Shown here: positions 18,872 through 30,511 of the stretch, piece after piece
Layout of the letters: each line of letters opens with the position of its first letter
Numbering within the stretch: position 1 is the stretch's first letter
NCBI GenBank assembly: GCA_032358255.1
Contig: JAULBX010026108.1
Location: 1-52,111, forward strand
Origin: Heterotrichella gracilis
Lineage: Eukaryota > Sar > Xanthophyceae > Tribonematales > Xanthonemataceae
DNA: 52,111 bases
Reading direction: 5' to 3'
Position numbers and translations under genes: made by a program
Notes under the pieces: model-generated
What the model was told of the DNA's origin: nothing
Database searches by the model: none
Seen by the model: the letters and a program-made list of their open reading frames with translations, nothing else

Positions 18872-21800
18872 ATGCCGCCGCCCCTTGTCGCCACCTCCGC
18901 CCTCCTGCTATTGTGGTGGGTGGCAGCATGCCATGCCGGGGCACTGTGGCCGCAACCCCAGCACCAGGTGAGAGCCAACACCCCATACAAGGTTTTCAGG
19001 AAAAAATAACTAACCTGGTTGGTTTTCACGGATTGCGACTAAATTATATATTATATTGCAGTTATATGTAATTATCCAGCAGCAACCTGGGGCACCCAAA
19101 GGGCCCCCTTTGCCCCCGACCACACGAGTTTCCCGGCCAAAGACCTAAAACCCTAAAAACCATGGCTGTGACCTAACCCTAGAACCCTTAACCCCATTCT
19201 GTCCTCAGGAGTTGCACGGTCAGGTGTACTAGCTGAGACACGACCGGTTCGAGTCTGAAATGGATGGTCATTCGGAGGTTGTGCACTAAACCCTCAGCTA
19301 AACCCTAGGCTCCACCTGCTTTGGCCACTGGAGTCGTATGGCCAGGTGTACTACCTGCGGGCATGACCGGTTCGAGTCTGAAGTGCCCGGCTACCACAAT
19401 AAAACCCTAAACGGAACCCCTAAACCCTAGGCTTCGTGTGCTTTGGCCGCAGGAGTTCCATGGCCCAGGTGCATTACCTGAAGCATGACCGATTCAAGCT
19501 TGAGGTGCTCGGCTGGCACAACAAAACCCTAAACCCTTGTTGCCACTTCAGGTCCCCTGGATGTACGGCCAAGGCCTAAAACCCTACAACCCCATTCTGT
19601 CCACAGGAGTTCCACGGTCAGGTGTACTACCTGAGGCACGACCGGTCCGAGTCTGAAGTGCCCGGCTACCACAATAAAACCCTGAACGGAACCCCTAAAC
19701 CCTAAGCTTCCTGTGCTCTGGCCGCAGGAGTTCCATGGGCGGGTGTACTACATGAGGCATGACCGATTTGAGTTTGAAGTGCACGGCTACCACAATTAAA
19801 ACCCTAAACGTAAACCCTAAGCTCCTGTGCTTTGCCGTAGGAGTTTCACGGTCAAACCCTAAAACCCCTGTTCCATAGGAGTTCCATGGGCGGGTATACT
19901 ACTTGAGGCATGACCGATTTGAGTTTGAGGTGCGCGGATACCGCAGCTACATACTGGACCAGGCTCTGGACAGGTGTGGGAAAAAACCCTACCCTAAACC
20001 CTAATTCCTAAACCCTAACGTGACAACAGCATGGATACCGCAGCTACATGCTGGACCAGGCTCTGGACAATGGCGCAGATTACACATAAAATGACACCCT
20101 AAACCCTAAACTAGCGACTGCACGGCTACCGCTACAGCGTCCTGCCTCCAGTGCAATGCATGCAAACAAGTCCTGCATATAAAACCATTGCATCTGTTGA
20201 AAATACTGCAAATCCCAGTCTTAACTCTGTCTCCCCAACCCTCCTCTCAATCCTGTTACAAATCCTACACTGAACCCCTGTGTAGGTACCTCCATCCTAT
20301 TCCACACCCCCTCCTAGCAGCCCAGCCCCAGTGGGCTCGGGCATTGCCCTCAACCCTTCGTTTTCCCCCCCTTTCTAACCCTAGCTACTCTCAACCCTGT
20401 TCCAAACCCTAGACATCTTAACCCCCGTGCAGGTACCGCCACATCCTGTTCCACACCCCCTCCTACCAACCCAGCCCCAATGCGCTGGACCCAAGGCTGA
20501 GGCTCCTGGAGGGCCACATTCACAAGGTGCGCATTGACGGCAAAAAAAATGAAATAAATTAAATTCAGGATATATCTTGAATAAAACAATTTATCCCCAG
20601 CCCAGCCCCAATGCGCTGGACCCTAGGCTCAGGCTGCTGGAGGGGCGCATTCACAAGGTGCACAATGGCAACAATTATATTAAATATATATTAAGATTGC
20701 ATTAAATATATATTAAAATATGTTAAAATGTATTAAATTTGACTGCCTGACCCCTGCCTTGGCAGCTGCGTGCGCATGCGGCTTCTTCCAACCAGTCTCT
20801 CGATTTGGACACCGTTGAGAGCCACCGACTGAGAGCCTAACCAAAAACCCTGCGCATAGCTTACAACAAGGAAGCCCTGGCATAATAATGCACACAGCAT
20901 AATTCCTTGCACATTCCGAGTACAGAAGATTTTTTTATTACTATTTATTTTACTGATGTCCTGCCCCTTTCTACAGCTGCATGTGCACGTGGCTTCCTCC
21001 GACCAGTCACTCAACTTGAAGACAAACGAGAGCTACCGACTGGTGGTGGACGCGCCAACCGCCAGCATACAGGCAAGCCTGGGGTTTAGGGTGTAGGGTT
21101 CAGAACAGGGTACCGAACGGTGACGTGGGCGCCAGCACGTAAACGGTCGGGTGCAGGAGGGTGGGGGCCGTGTATACACTTTAAAGTACCATTTCTTACT
21201 TTAAAGTACCAAATTTGTCCAACCTCTTGGTTCCCTTGCACAAGCGCATGCTTTGGTTGGTGTGCTGAGTGGGTGTTATTCGGTGCCATCTTTTCACACA
21301 CATTGTTGTTCTTCTAAAGCCCAATAATTGTTCCCTCCTGGGCAGGCTCGCACTGTTGTGAGTGTGTAGAGGGATACCTTTTCCTCGTTAGTTCTCACAC
21401 TCGGTTTATTATTTCTTACTTCTATATCCGTTTTCCCCTCATTGTAAACCCTCTACTTGTCTTTTCCTGCAGGCCCACACGGTGTTTGGCGCCCTAAGAG
21501 GGCTGGAGACCTTTTCCCAGCTGCTGGACAGAGCTGACCTCCCCTCTGCAAAGGCCAGGACCCCTGGGGCCAGGTATATGATGGGAGGGGCAGGTGAGGC
21601 GCGTGTGTGGGGGGATGCAGATGGGGGCGGGCATTGGGGTGTGGGTTTAGGAGAGTTGGGGCCAATACCGGGGCGGCGCCAATACAGGCGCATGCTTGTC
21701 AAACCCTAGGGTTTCTGATGCAGATCATGAGAGGTTAGGGTGTACCAACCGCACTTGCCACAATCCCGGGAGGAAAGCAGGGTGTGCGGAACTGCAGGAA

Positions 21801-24800
21801 TGGTGTAGGGTTTTAGGGTTTAGAGGATGCCCCTAACGAGCTCGTCCCCTCCGCAGCCCTGAATGGAGCTAACAAATCCATACACGCAGGAAGGTGAGTA
21901 CCTTTTGATTTGAAAAAAAACCTTTAATTTTGAATTTTAAATTTGTGCAGGCGGGGAGGCCCTGAGCTTGGTTCCAGATGACGCCTGGAACGCGCCCGGC
22001 CTAGAAACCCTAGGGTCCGAAAGCCCAGGCGGCCCAGAAACCCTAGACGGCGATCCCAACCACCGGCACCGCCACCGCACCCTCTACATCATCAACGCGA
22101 CAACCATCGAGGACACACCCAGGTTTGCCCATCGGGGTTTGCTGATCGACACTGCACGCCATTTTCTGCCAGTGCATATCATCAAGGTGGGGATCCCTGA
22201 ACCCTAAAACCCTCTGGACCCTGTATGATGAACCCTACCCATTGACCCTGAACCCTTGCAGAACCACATCGATGCCATGGCCAACTTGAACGTGTTCCAA
22301 AATAAAAATATTCTTTTTACAGGATTCAAAACCCTATCTTAAGGGGTAATGATCAAAGGCTGCCACAGGCGTAAATATAAGACATCCTAAATTTCATTTC
22401 TAATATTTGAAAATGCAGGACCACCTTGATGCCATGGCAATGTCCAAAATGAATGTGCTTCACTGGCACATAGTGCATGACAAAACCCTCTCTTAGGGTA
22501 TTTCCAAACCCGCACCTAAGGGTGATTGTAAAACCCTGTCTTAGGGTAATCTCAATCCAACACCCTACCCTACCGTGCAGGATCACCTTGATGCCATGGC
22601 CATGTCCAAAATGAACGTGCTCCACTGGCACATAGTGGATGACAGTTCCTTCCCCTTCATGAGCGATGCCCTCCCCCTGCTGGCCCTCAAGGGGGCATAC
22701 AGCCTGCGCCACATCTACTCGCCAGGGGAGGTCAGGGACGTGGTGGGGTACGCGCGGGCAAGGGGAATACGAGTGCTGCCAGAATTTGACACCCCAGGTA
22801 GGGTTTTTTAAAGAGCTTTTCACAACCTCAACTCTAGACCCTCAGTTTGGCCAAACTCTGTAGGCGCAATCATCAGTTCGCTCCACAACAAACAGTACCG
22901 AGAATGAAGTGCACATAGTCAGGAGGTAGCCCTTCCGCAGGAAATGGTGTGGTGCTGCTACAAGGGAATCAGTACAATGAGCATTAATTGAATTATAGGT
23001 TAAAAGACTGTGTTCTTACGTTCCTTTCCGCAGGCCACACCCTGTCATGAGGTAAGGGCTACCCCTCCGCCCTCACCGACTGCTACGATAGAGAAGGCCA
23101 TAGAGTCTTATAATTATGCATTTATTGGTTTATAAAGACTTATTGTTATTTTCAATTCAATGAATTTGAATTCTTCATGCAGGCCATACCCTGTCCTGGG
23201 GTAAGGGCTACCCCTCCGCACTCACCGACTGCTACGATAGCCATAATAACAGTATTTTTTCTAATTTCTGACCTTTTTCTCGTGTTTGATATATAAATTC
23301 ACTTTTTGTTTTTTGCGTCCAGGCCACACCCTGTCCTGGGGTAAGGGCTACCCCTCCGCCCTCACCGACTGCTACGATAGCGAGGGGCACATTTCCGGCA
23401 AGGGGCCCCTCAACCCCATCAGCAATGCCACATATGCGCTGGTGTGGCAGCTGCTAAGGGAGGTCTCCAAGGCATTCCCCGACAGCTATCTGCATATGGG
23501 GGGCGATGAGGTGCCCTTTGACTGCTGGAAGGTGGGTGCGCTAACCACTGTCTAGGGTAATTATCCCAAGTCCAAGGGCACTTGTTGAGTATAAAAAAGT
23601 GCAATTCAAAGCGCGGTGCCACATATGCACTGGTGTGGCAGCTGTTGAGAGAGGTCTTCTAGGCATTTCTCGACAGTTACCTGCATATGGGGGGGGATGA
23701 GGTGCCCTTTTGACTGCTGGAAGGTACGCGACTACCCCACAGTCTCGAATAGACATTCCAATTTAAAGTGGAATTGTCGAGTGAGAACTATAAGTGCAAA
23801 TTAAAACGCAATGCGGCATATGCGCTGGTCTGGCAGCTGCTAAGGGAGGTTTCCAAGGCATTCCCCGACAGCTATCTGCATATGGGGGGCAATGAGGTGC
23901 CCTTTGACTCCTGGAAGGTGCGTGGTTGGGGCGCGTTTACTACAACATGTTTTTTCCCTATGGCAATAATACTCACAGTCACAGACAAATGACAATTGCA
24001 GTCACAGTTACAGGATAACAGTTACAGTTACAAGAAAGCACACGGTTAGATAAATGCATTAGGGCCCTTTTGTACACCACCATCCACATTATGGGATTTC
24101 TGCTTTTTTTTGGTGCATCCTGTGTCCTTCCCGATGCAGAGCAACCCCGATATCTCTGATTGGATGGCGGCTGCTGGGTTCGACACCTATGCTGAGCTGG
24201 AGGAGCATTTTGAGCAGCGGGTGGTGGCGCTGGCGGGGGCCCTGGGCAAGACGCCGGTGGTGTGGCAGGTGCGTGTTTCTGATGCAAAGGTTGCGGGCAA
24301 ATGATCTGCATGCAATCACGCAAAGTCCCTCCATTACTTCTCCGCTGCCGGGAGACATGGGCAAGACACCGTTGGTGTGGCAGGTGGGTGTTTCAGATGC
24401 AAAGGCCTGTGGGAATTGTTCCGCATGCAATCAAGCAAGTTACCTCCATTTGTGCTGGCTACTTTGAAGCATCCAATCCTAAAATCTGAATCCGAACCCT
24501 AATCACATCTTTGTTGCACAATTTTTATTACAGGAGATTTTTGACAATGGCGTGGATGTGGGCGCGGATGTGGTCATCCACGTGTGGAAGTGGTGGTTCG
24601 AGCGGGGGCTAGAAAAACCTACCACGGACCAGCAAAAGCCTAATGGCTGTCGGCCCAACGCCCAGGGTTGCCGGTCGGGGGCTGCGGCCAATGACCCGAT
24701 GGCATATCTTCAAGAACTGGATAGGGTAACCGCCAAGGTGAGAAAAATCCTAGAATGAGGTGGAGACCATTAAATTACCCTAGGGACCTGCATGGAGTGC

Positions 24801-26116
24801 ACCCTGCTGAAACCCTAAACCCTAATGGCCAGGGGTGCCAGGTGGGGGCTGTGGTCAATGACCCGCAGGCATACCTCCAGGAGCTGGATAGGGTAAGTTA
24901 AATTGCAAAGGTAGAAAAACCCTAACATGCCATTTTTGTATTACCCTTGGAACCCTCATGATGTGTGCACTTGACTGGACTGGACTGCAAAACCCTTGCT
25001 CAGGGTTGCCATGCACAGCTGTTCAGCCCCTGGCACCTCACTTAAGTATACAAACTCTTGTCCAGGGTTTCCACTCAAACCTCGACTCACCCTGCAAACC
25101 CTTGCGCAGGGTTTCCGTGCGCTCCTGTCCAGCCCCTGGTACCTCAACTATGGGAGCACATGGGGGGAGGACGACTGGCAGGCCTACTACGCAGGTAGGA
25201 GGGGGGAGGGTGGGGGGGTCACGAGGGAAACCCATGTTTTCTTGCATTTGGAAACCGCTTTGCTGAGTCATTGCACGCGGTTACACCATAGGGTGGTGGG
25301 TGGTTTCTCGTGCATTTGAATGTCCACAACCTGGTACCTCAACTATGGTAGCTGGGGATGAAGTTCCCCCCACCACCCACCACCCACCACCCACCACCCC
25401 GCAGTGGAGCCTCTTGCATTCAACGGCAGCGCCCAGCAGCGGCGCCTGGTGTGTGTGTGGCCGGCAAAGCGTGCATGATTGGCCATTGTGTACACCACCT
25501 TCTAAACTCAATACCCCATTTTCCACTCCATCCATCCCCCCATAATCACCCTTCCAACCCCCTCCCACACACCTAACCCCCCCAACCCCCACCCCGCAGT
25601 GGAGCCCCTTGCATTCAACGGCAGTGCCCAGCAGCGCCGCCTGGTGGTTGGGGGCGAGGCGTGCATGTGGGGGGAGTACACAGACGCATCCAACTCAGTG
25701 GGGAGGACATGGCCCCGCGCGGCGGCCGTGGGGGAGCGACTGTGGTCAGCGGAGGGTGTGAGGTGGGTAGGGGTGGTGGCGTAGGTGGCGGGGGTGTGCG
25801 GTGGGGGGTTGCGTTAGGGGTTTGGCAGCAGGGGGGGGAACCGTCTGGGGGGAACGCGGGGAGTGCATGTGGAGGAAGCTCAATTGAAAAGACAAGGTTG
25901 CAAATTCATGCGGGCCGCTGAGTGGGGTCAAATGGGCGTGTAGGGTTTGAGAACCTAAGCTCCAAACTCTGGACCCTAAAGCTGGGGTTCCCTGTTTGAT
26001 GCAGGGACGTGGACGAGGCTCGACCAAGGCTGGTGGAACACCGATGCCGCATGCTGGCAAGGGGGGTGGCTGCACAGCCCCTGGGGCCGGGCTTCTGTCC
26101 CGGGGACCTGCTGTAG
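18872..26116 (+). CDS. HEXO: beta-N-acetylhexosaminidase (GH20), secreted or lysosomal/vacuolar
   Basis: Thirteen exons give 618 codons: 18872-18967, 19879-19973, 20433-20526, 20977-21072, 21473-21593, 21951-22186, 22581-22797, 23323-23531, 24140-24268, 24534-24737, 25110-25194, 25600-25762 and 26005-26116. A signal peptide ([20 protein letters not shown]) precedes ALWPQP, the usual mature start. Then follow [74 protein letters not shown] and HMGGDEVP, with the catalytic Asp-Glu pair at 23505-23510. [12 protein letters not shown] and [11 protein letters not shown] close the barrel. The enzyme removes terminal GlcNAc or GalNAc from glycans with substrate assistance. The fourth intron starts with GC. 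A candidate extra exon (21857-21892) is uncertain, and the exon 5 donor was chosen by phase. Introns are crowded with partial exon copies, yet every chosen exon is open. Confidence 0.93.
19209..19870 (+). repeat. six echoes of hexosaminidase exon 2 start
   Basis: Copies begin at 19209, 19331, 19453, 19607, 19728 and 19841, with a typical spacing near 121 bp, just upstream of the true exon at 19879. Each repeats an AG acceptor and the EFHGxVYYxRHDRFE coding start, in variants. Copies 1 to 3 have a stop or frameshift, copies 4 and 5 stay open but run into sequence without a donor, and copy 6 is very short. Between them lie CCCTAAA-type units. Confidence 0.9.
20028..20150 (+). repeat. two echoes of hexosaminidase exon 2 end
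   Basis: GGATACCGCAGCTACATGCT (20034 on) repeats the YRSYxLDQALD end of exon 2 and then runs to TAA. A shorter HGYR-like piece starts near 20120. Both are downstream of the true exon. Confidence 0.75.
20286..20345 (+). repeat. echo of hexosaminidase exon 3 start
   Basis: After TGTAG it repeats TACCxCCATCCTxTTCCACA of the true exon (20433). It has TAG in place of the TAC (Tyr) codon. Confidence 0.8.
20597..20666 (+). repeat. echo of hexosaminidase exon 3 end
   Basis: AATGCGCTGGACCCTAGGCT through GCATTCACAAG and a GTGCAC donor copies the true exon end ([14 protein letters not shown]). It is open but lacks its own acceptor. Confidence 0.8.
20765..20850 (+). repeat. echo of hexosaminidase exon 4
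   Basis: After GGCAG this reads [16 protein letters not shown], against [16 protein letters not shown] in the true exon at 20977. It ends in TAA soon afterwards. Confidence 0.8.
22261..22494 (+). repeat. two echoes of hexosaminidase exon 7 start
   Basis: The copy at about 22261-22305 reads [14 protein letters not shown]. The copy at 22419-22494 reads [20 protein letters not shown] then DKTLS and TAG. Both follow a good TGCAG acceptor and precede the true exon (22581). Splicing into either would truncate the enzyme. Confidence 0.85.
23034..23240 (+). repeat. two echoes of hexosaminidase exon 8 start
   Basis: Copies at about 23034 and 23183 repeat [19 protein letters not shown]. The first has TGA in place of the Trp codon; the second is intact over this part and then diverges. 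The true exon begins at 23323. Confidence 0.9.
23614..23917 (+). repeat. two echoes of hexosaminidase exon 8 end, one with D-to-N
   Basis: The copy at about 23614-23724 repeats [13 protein letters not shown] and HMGGDEVPF but contains TAG and an extra T. The copy at about 23811-23917 is open over [20 protein letters not shown] and ends [13 protein letters not shown] with a GTGCGTGG donor. AAT at 23891-23893 replaces the GAT of the catalytic Asp. No convincing acceptor precedes it. Confidence 0.9.
24351..24470 (+). repeat. echo of hexosaminidase exon 9 end plus intron
   Basis: GGGCAAGACACCGTTGGTGTGGCAG|GTGGGTGTTT is a copy of the true exon 9 end at 24240-24268. About 80 bp of following intron is also duplicated, showing that the duplicated block crossed the donor site. 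Confidence 0.85.
24812..24905 (+). repeat. echo of hexosaminidase exon 10 end
   Basis: This repeats GGGGCT-TGG-CAATGACCCG and CAGGAGCTGGATAGGGTAA of the true exon 10 end, with the following AGGTAGAAAAA intron start. Confidence 0.8.
24990..25090 (+). repeat. two echoes of hexosaminidase exon 11 start
   Basis: CTCAGGGTTGCCATGCACAG and GTCCAGGGTTTCCACTCAAA repeat the acceptor and first codons of the true exon at 25110 (CGCAGGGTTTCCGTGCGCTC). The first also keeps the AGCCCCTGGxACCTCA part. Confidence 0.75.
25300..25475 (+). repeat. echoes of exon 11 end and exon 12 start
   Basis: At about 25318-25358, CCTGGTACCTCAACTATGGT copies exon 11. At 25391-25475, CCGCAGTGGAGCCTCTTGCA to GGCGCCTGGTGTG copies the first part of exon 12 (true exon at 25600) before the frame is lost. 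The order is 3' echo of one exon, then 5' echo of the next, inside one intron. Confidence 0.85.
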
Positions 26117-27433
26117 TGGTCTTGGGAAGATGCTCAAGCATGCTGCGCAGTGGGGGGTAGTGTGCAGGCCTATCAGTTAGGGTAGGCCTACCAGTACTGG
26201 TCAATGTATCGCCAGGTGTTGCAATTATTGTACCTGTATGTTTGCCAGAGCCCCTAGGCGAGCTCTTTCTAGACAAGGGGCTTGAAGGACTCTGTCGCTG
26301 CTTTGTCGCGCATTTACTACTCTTAATAAATTACAGCAAAATAATACAAAACCCAATGGATAGGTGGGTGGCCCCAGGGATGTAATGCTCTCTCTCACAG
26401 CGTGTGAAAAGTACAATGCACCGGGGCTTCCACCTTATCTAGGTTGAACGACCACTAGTGAAACATTTAGCTGCCCTTGCACAGTGTCACGCAAGAAGAC
26501 TGCCAGCAACATGTACTAAGTCTTGAGGAAACAGGTCTTGAAGAACAAAAGCAAACGTGCATTGCCCAGAGTGCTGCACTTGGCAAGAATGGCTTGGCAA
26601 CCACCAGTCGGACTGCTCCCCTGGCACAATGTGGGAGTCGTGGTGCAGGGGAGGAAAATACACATATAATGCCTTATTAAGACATAGGAAGGCAAAGTGG
26701 CTCAACCCATAATAAAATCACGGGTTTCTTCAAAACTCATCGGAGAAAGGTGACTAATGTTGGCTGCTCAATACACGGGGGTGGGGGAATGCCCACAGAA
26801 AGGACAAAATTTTGGTGGAAAGCGCACAAAAAGGAGATGTAAAAGGTGGAGGATTGAAAGGAATACGCTTGAAAAGGACACGAAGTGGGGGTGAGAGAAG
26901 GAACACGTATTAAAATGACATTTCAAATGTCATTGGTAGGGATAATTGAAAAAAATACGCTTGAAGAAAAGACATTTGGGTGACGGCATTGAAGGAATTC
27001 GCTTGAAAAGAACACTTGGTGGTTGCATTGAAGGATTGCCACGCAGCGCTTGAAAAGAGCATGTGGCAAAGGCGGTGGGAGACCTTGAAACTTGACAAAT
27101 ACAATGTACTTTTACTTGACTGTTGTAGCCCTTATGGCGCGACATGTCATGACCTGCTTGTCACCGATTCTTGAGTGCAAACGTCAACAACTTGGCATTT
27201 CATTTCCCCATCCCCCTGAGGCCCGGTAACTGGGTGCCACGTCAGCAGTGACGTGGCACCTTTGGACCTATACATGCCCGAGACATGCGTTATAGCATTG
27301 AAGGTTTGGCAAGCACATTGAGAGGGGTTAAACTAGTTGAATGCAACAGCGCATACTAACTCGCTCTGGGCAAAGAAATATCAAATTTTCATTATTATGT
27401 CAACTTGTATGGGGAAATGAAATGCCATAAAGT
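26117..27433. other. intergenic; degenerate tandem repeat at 26850-27065
   Basis: No gene is seen between the converging hexosaminidase (+) and RCC1-like (-) genes. From about 26850 to 27065 a unit built on ATTGAAGGAATACGCTTGAAAAG followed by A/GACA and GGTG recurs about four or five times with heavy decay. Confidence 0.5.
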
Positions 27434-28136
27434 TTAGTTCAGCAGATTCAGCCGGCGGTTGCCACAGCCACACCTGACAGCCAGCGAGGGCACCTGGCAC
27501 TGGTTGCTGCATGTGCGCACATCATTGGAAGGGCTGCAGAAGCTCGACGCCTTGACCACCTTATTGTTGCTCTGCTGCCCGTCGTGGGCCCAGATGTTGA
27601 CCACAGGGTACCCATTGGCATCGCAATGCGCAGTGAATTGTTGCGCTGCTGCCTCCAGCCAGTGCATAGCGGCCAACATTTTCGTACTTGCAGCACACGT
27701 CATTGGCAACATTGCCATTGGCACCGCACACACCTCCATTGGATGCATAGGTGCCGCTGGGTTTGGCCCAATTGACCGCCAGCCAGCTGGTTTTATCAGA
27801 GGCTGCGGTGTTTTTGTAGCATCGGTTGACTGTGAATGTGACGGTGTTGCAGGTGGAGGACACCACGGTGATGGGGTTGGTGCAGGTGAAACAGGCCAGG
27901 GGACAAGTGGCTAGGCCAGGGGACAAGTGACAAGGACAAGGGGGGAAGTGGAGTCAGGAACACAATAATCAAGGGGTCACACAACTACAAGTGTTAATAG
28001 GCTTCGTTCTCCTCCAACAATGGTGTGTAAACAGCAAAAGTAAACTAGCGCAATATTTATATTATTGCACTGGGGTAGTGCCATTCACAATACGTCGTTG
28101 TGCCATGATTGTCGATAATACAGCATACAAATTTAC

Positions 28137-28410
28137 TTGGAGGGGAAGGAGGTGGGGAGGGAGGCGGTGGGGATGATGGCGGGGGGTTGGGTGGTGAGGA
28201 TGGTGGAGGTGGTGGTGGAGATGGTGGTGGCGGTGACGGCGATGGTGGTGACGGCAGTGGTGGGGATGGTGGTGTTGGGGGCGGCGGTGGGGGTACGGCG
28301 GTGGTGGGGATGGTGGTGGTGGGGGGGGGCGCGGCGGTGGTGGAGATGGTGATGGGGGCGGTGGGGGCGGCGGTGGGGGGGGGGCGGCATGCGAGTGGCG
28401 GTGGTAACAC
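28137..28410 (-). repeat. Pro-rich codon repeat (GGT/GGGG tract on + strand)
   Basis: A low-complexity CCA/CCG/CCC/TCC tract encodes the Pro/Ser linker of the RCC1-like gene on the - strand. Its + strand reading as Gly/Val is a shadow. Confidence 0.8.
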
Positions 28411-28628
28411 CGGTGGAGATTATGGGTCTGCAGGAAGGAGGTAAAGGAGACAAGTGATCAGCATATATGAGATCAATAATGAAGGAAGTCAACTCAAATT
28501 TTAGTGTAAGTGACGACGGGCAATAAAGCAAGTTAGGGTTTTAGTTTAAAGTAATAGGGTTTAAAATAGGGTTTACTTAGGGTCTGAGTTTAGGGATTAG
28601 TTTAGGGTTTTGCTGGAGGGTTTCAAGG

Positions 28629-28965
28629 TTGGTGCACACCCCTATCTCCGTTCTCCTCAGCAAGTGTGGGCAACAAAGCATAAGTGACAAACTCAGGGAC
28701 ATTAGGCTAAGCTGGTTGGGACATTTAAGATGTTTATCAGACGATCGACTTCCTAAATGTATGGTGTTTGGTAAGGTAGAGGGGGCAAAGGGGGTAGGTA
28801 AGCCTAGGGCCACGTGAGCTGACCTACTCCAGCAGGACCTCAAGTCGCGTGGGATCAATAGATGGTTCAAAGAGTGCCAGGAAAGAGCTGCGTGGCGCCG
28901 CATGTGCAAGACTGACTGCTGATCTGGCTATTTTGCTGGAATGCCGTAACTAACTAACTACTAAC
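28629..28965 (+). mobile_element. 5'-truncated LINE tail
   Basis: The frame reads LSKCGQQSISDKLRDIRLSW, then LGHLRCLSDDRLPK, FGKVEGAKGVGKPRA, a TGA where a Trp codon is expected, then ADLLQQDLKSRGINRWFKEC and AAWRRMCKTDC before TGA. This is the typical end of the second ORF of non-LTR retrotransposons (RWLGHVxRMxDxRLPK, GRPxxRWxD, WxxLAxDRxxWR). A short CTAA/CTAACTAA tract follows at about 28947-28967 and may be the 3' microsatellite tail. The 5' part is absent, as expected for a dead-on-arrival copy. It lies within the RCC1-like gene region, in the opposite orientation. Confidence 0.85.
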
Positions 28966-30437
28966 TAACTTTTGCTGGAGGGTTTTCCTGAAGGGGAGGG
29001 CTTGGGCTGTAGGCTTTGTAGCTACTTTTTAGAATTTTGCCTCTGCATGTGAATCTCTGCACATGCAATGGCTTGTTGAACAGGCTAGGTGGTGCAAATG
29101 GCTCGACAGTCAGGGCCCACACTTTGCCCAAACCAAGAGTCTCAACCTTGAACCCTAGGATTAGGGTGTCAAGGGTATTGCCTGTGTAGGATACATTCCC
29201 CTAATATGGTATATGTCTGCTGCAATAAGCATGGTTGTGCATATGTTCGGCGCACTGGGGACCCGAATTATACATTTCAAAACCCGGCCCCCAACAGGCG
29301 CCCTTCTCCTTGTGCAGAGTCTTTGAGTACATATGATGTAGGGTTTGTGTGCTTACTTGCTGGTGTGTTGATTTGCAGCAGGTAAGCGGAGACAGCTGGG
29401 GAAGTGTCGCCGATACCAAGTGCGCCTTATGTATTATCTCCCCACGCGTAGGCCTTGCCATCACTGGTGATACCAATGGTTGTCCCTGCCTGGGAAAAAT
29501 TGCAGTGAAAGTATATTCTATCCTCTCCGCAGAAAACAAGCTGGTGGGGTAGTAGCTGTAGTCTTCAGGAAACCAGTAGTCAACCCCGCACTGGTACTTG
29601 TCATTTGCCCCCCAGCAAAACAGAGAGTGCTCCGCATCCCCGGATAGTAGTGTAGTGCTGCAGGTGGCTCCCCCACGCTGATGCTCGTCCAGTCCAAGAT
29701 GGTGCCGCCGGTTCGGAGTATGAGGGTAATTTGATGTTTCAAGGGTCAGTGTAGGGTTTCAGGTTTAGGGTATAAAGGGGGTCTTTAAGGCGGCATCAGG
29801 CGCTGCGATGCAAATTTTGACAGTAGACTACATTTGCTGCCATGCAAGCTCGCTAATTTGCAGCTGCATTCCACCCTTCACTGAATGATACGCCCACCTA
29901 CACCCACCCATACCTACAAAAAATGCAAGTACCACCCTTTGCCATGCACAAACGCACTGCACATGTGAGGCACGCTCACCTGCATCCTAGAAAAAATAGA
30001 AGGAATAAAGCAGACAATTTTATAATGGTCCCTCATATTGCAGAACGCACCTGACCTACCTGACTGCACCCACCCTCACCCACCACCTCAGACCCACACA
30101 TTGCGCACGCTAAGCACCCTCACCTGCCCCCCCCAACAATAGATGGAATTTCCTGAGCCTTGAGAATCACACATTACGCACACAGAGACAGCCCCAGCAC
30201 TAACGCTTGAGCAGCCAGGCAGAGGAGAGTCGGAAGAGAGCTCCATTAGGGCCGGGGTGTAGGACGGAGTGGTGGTGCTGGCACGCCCCGTCCACACGCC
30301 AGCGCTGCCCCAGTGCTGGAAGATGTGGCTGATGTGCCGACCATGCCGCACGCAACACGCTGACCAATGCTGATGCTCCTGCAAGGGACGCATTGGGAGC
30401 GTTAGGGAACTTCGCAGAAAACGTGTGGAGGTTGGCA

Positions 30438-30511
30438 TTTATTTATCTATTTATTTATCTATTTATTTTATTTATTCGTCTTTGTTGTGCCCAATCTCCA
30501 CAACAAAGACG
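30438..30511. repeat. TTTA/TCTA microsatellite followed by a hairpin
   Basis: About ten 4-bp units (TTTA with TCTA variants) at 30438-30476 are followed by a 12-bp perfect stem, CGTCTTTGTTGT and its inverse ACAACAAAGACG, around a loop of about 11 bases. Confidence 0.85.

Noticed and set aside
19240..19260. GGTTCGAGTCT resembles a tRNA T-loop (B box), repeated at about 19369 as well
   Set aside because: It is part of the hexosaminidase exon 2 copies (codons for RFESE); no acceptor stem, D-arm or anticodon arm surrounds it.
21857..21892. Candidate extra hexosaminidase exon ([11 protein letters not shown])
   Set aside because: It accepts the phase of the previous exon but hands a wrong phase to the next one; skipping it gives a continuous frame. 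Kept only as a note in the gene entry.
28109..28444. Gly-rich + strand open frame
   Set aside because: Shadow of the Pro-rich linker on the - strand, which joins in phase to a Cys-rich domain and has sensible splice sites.
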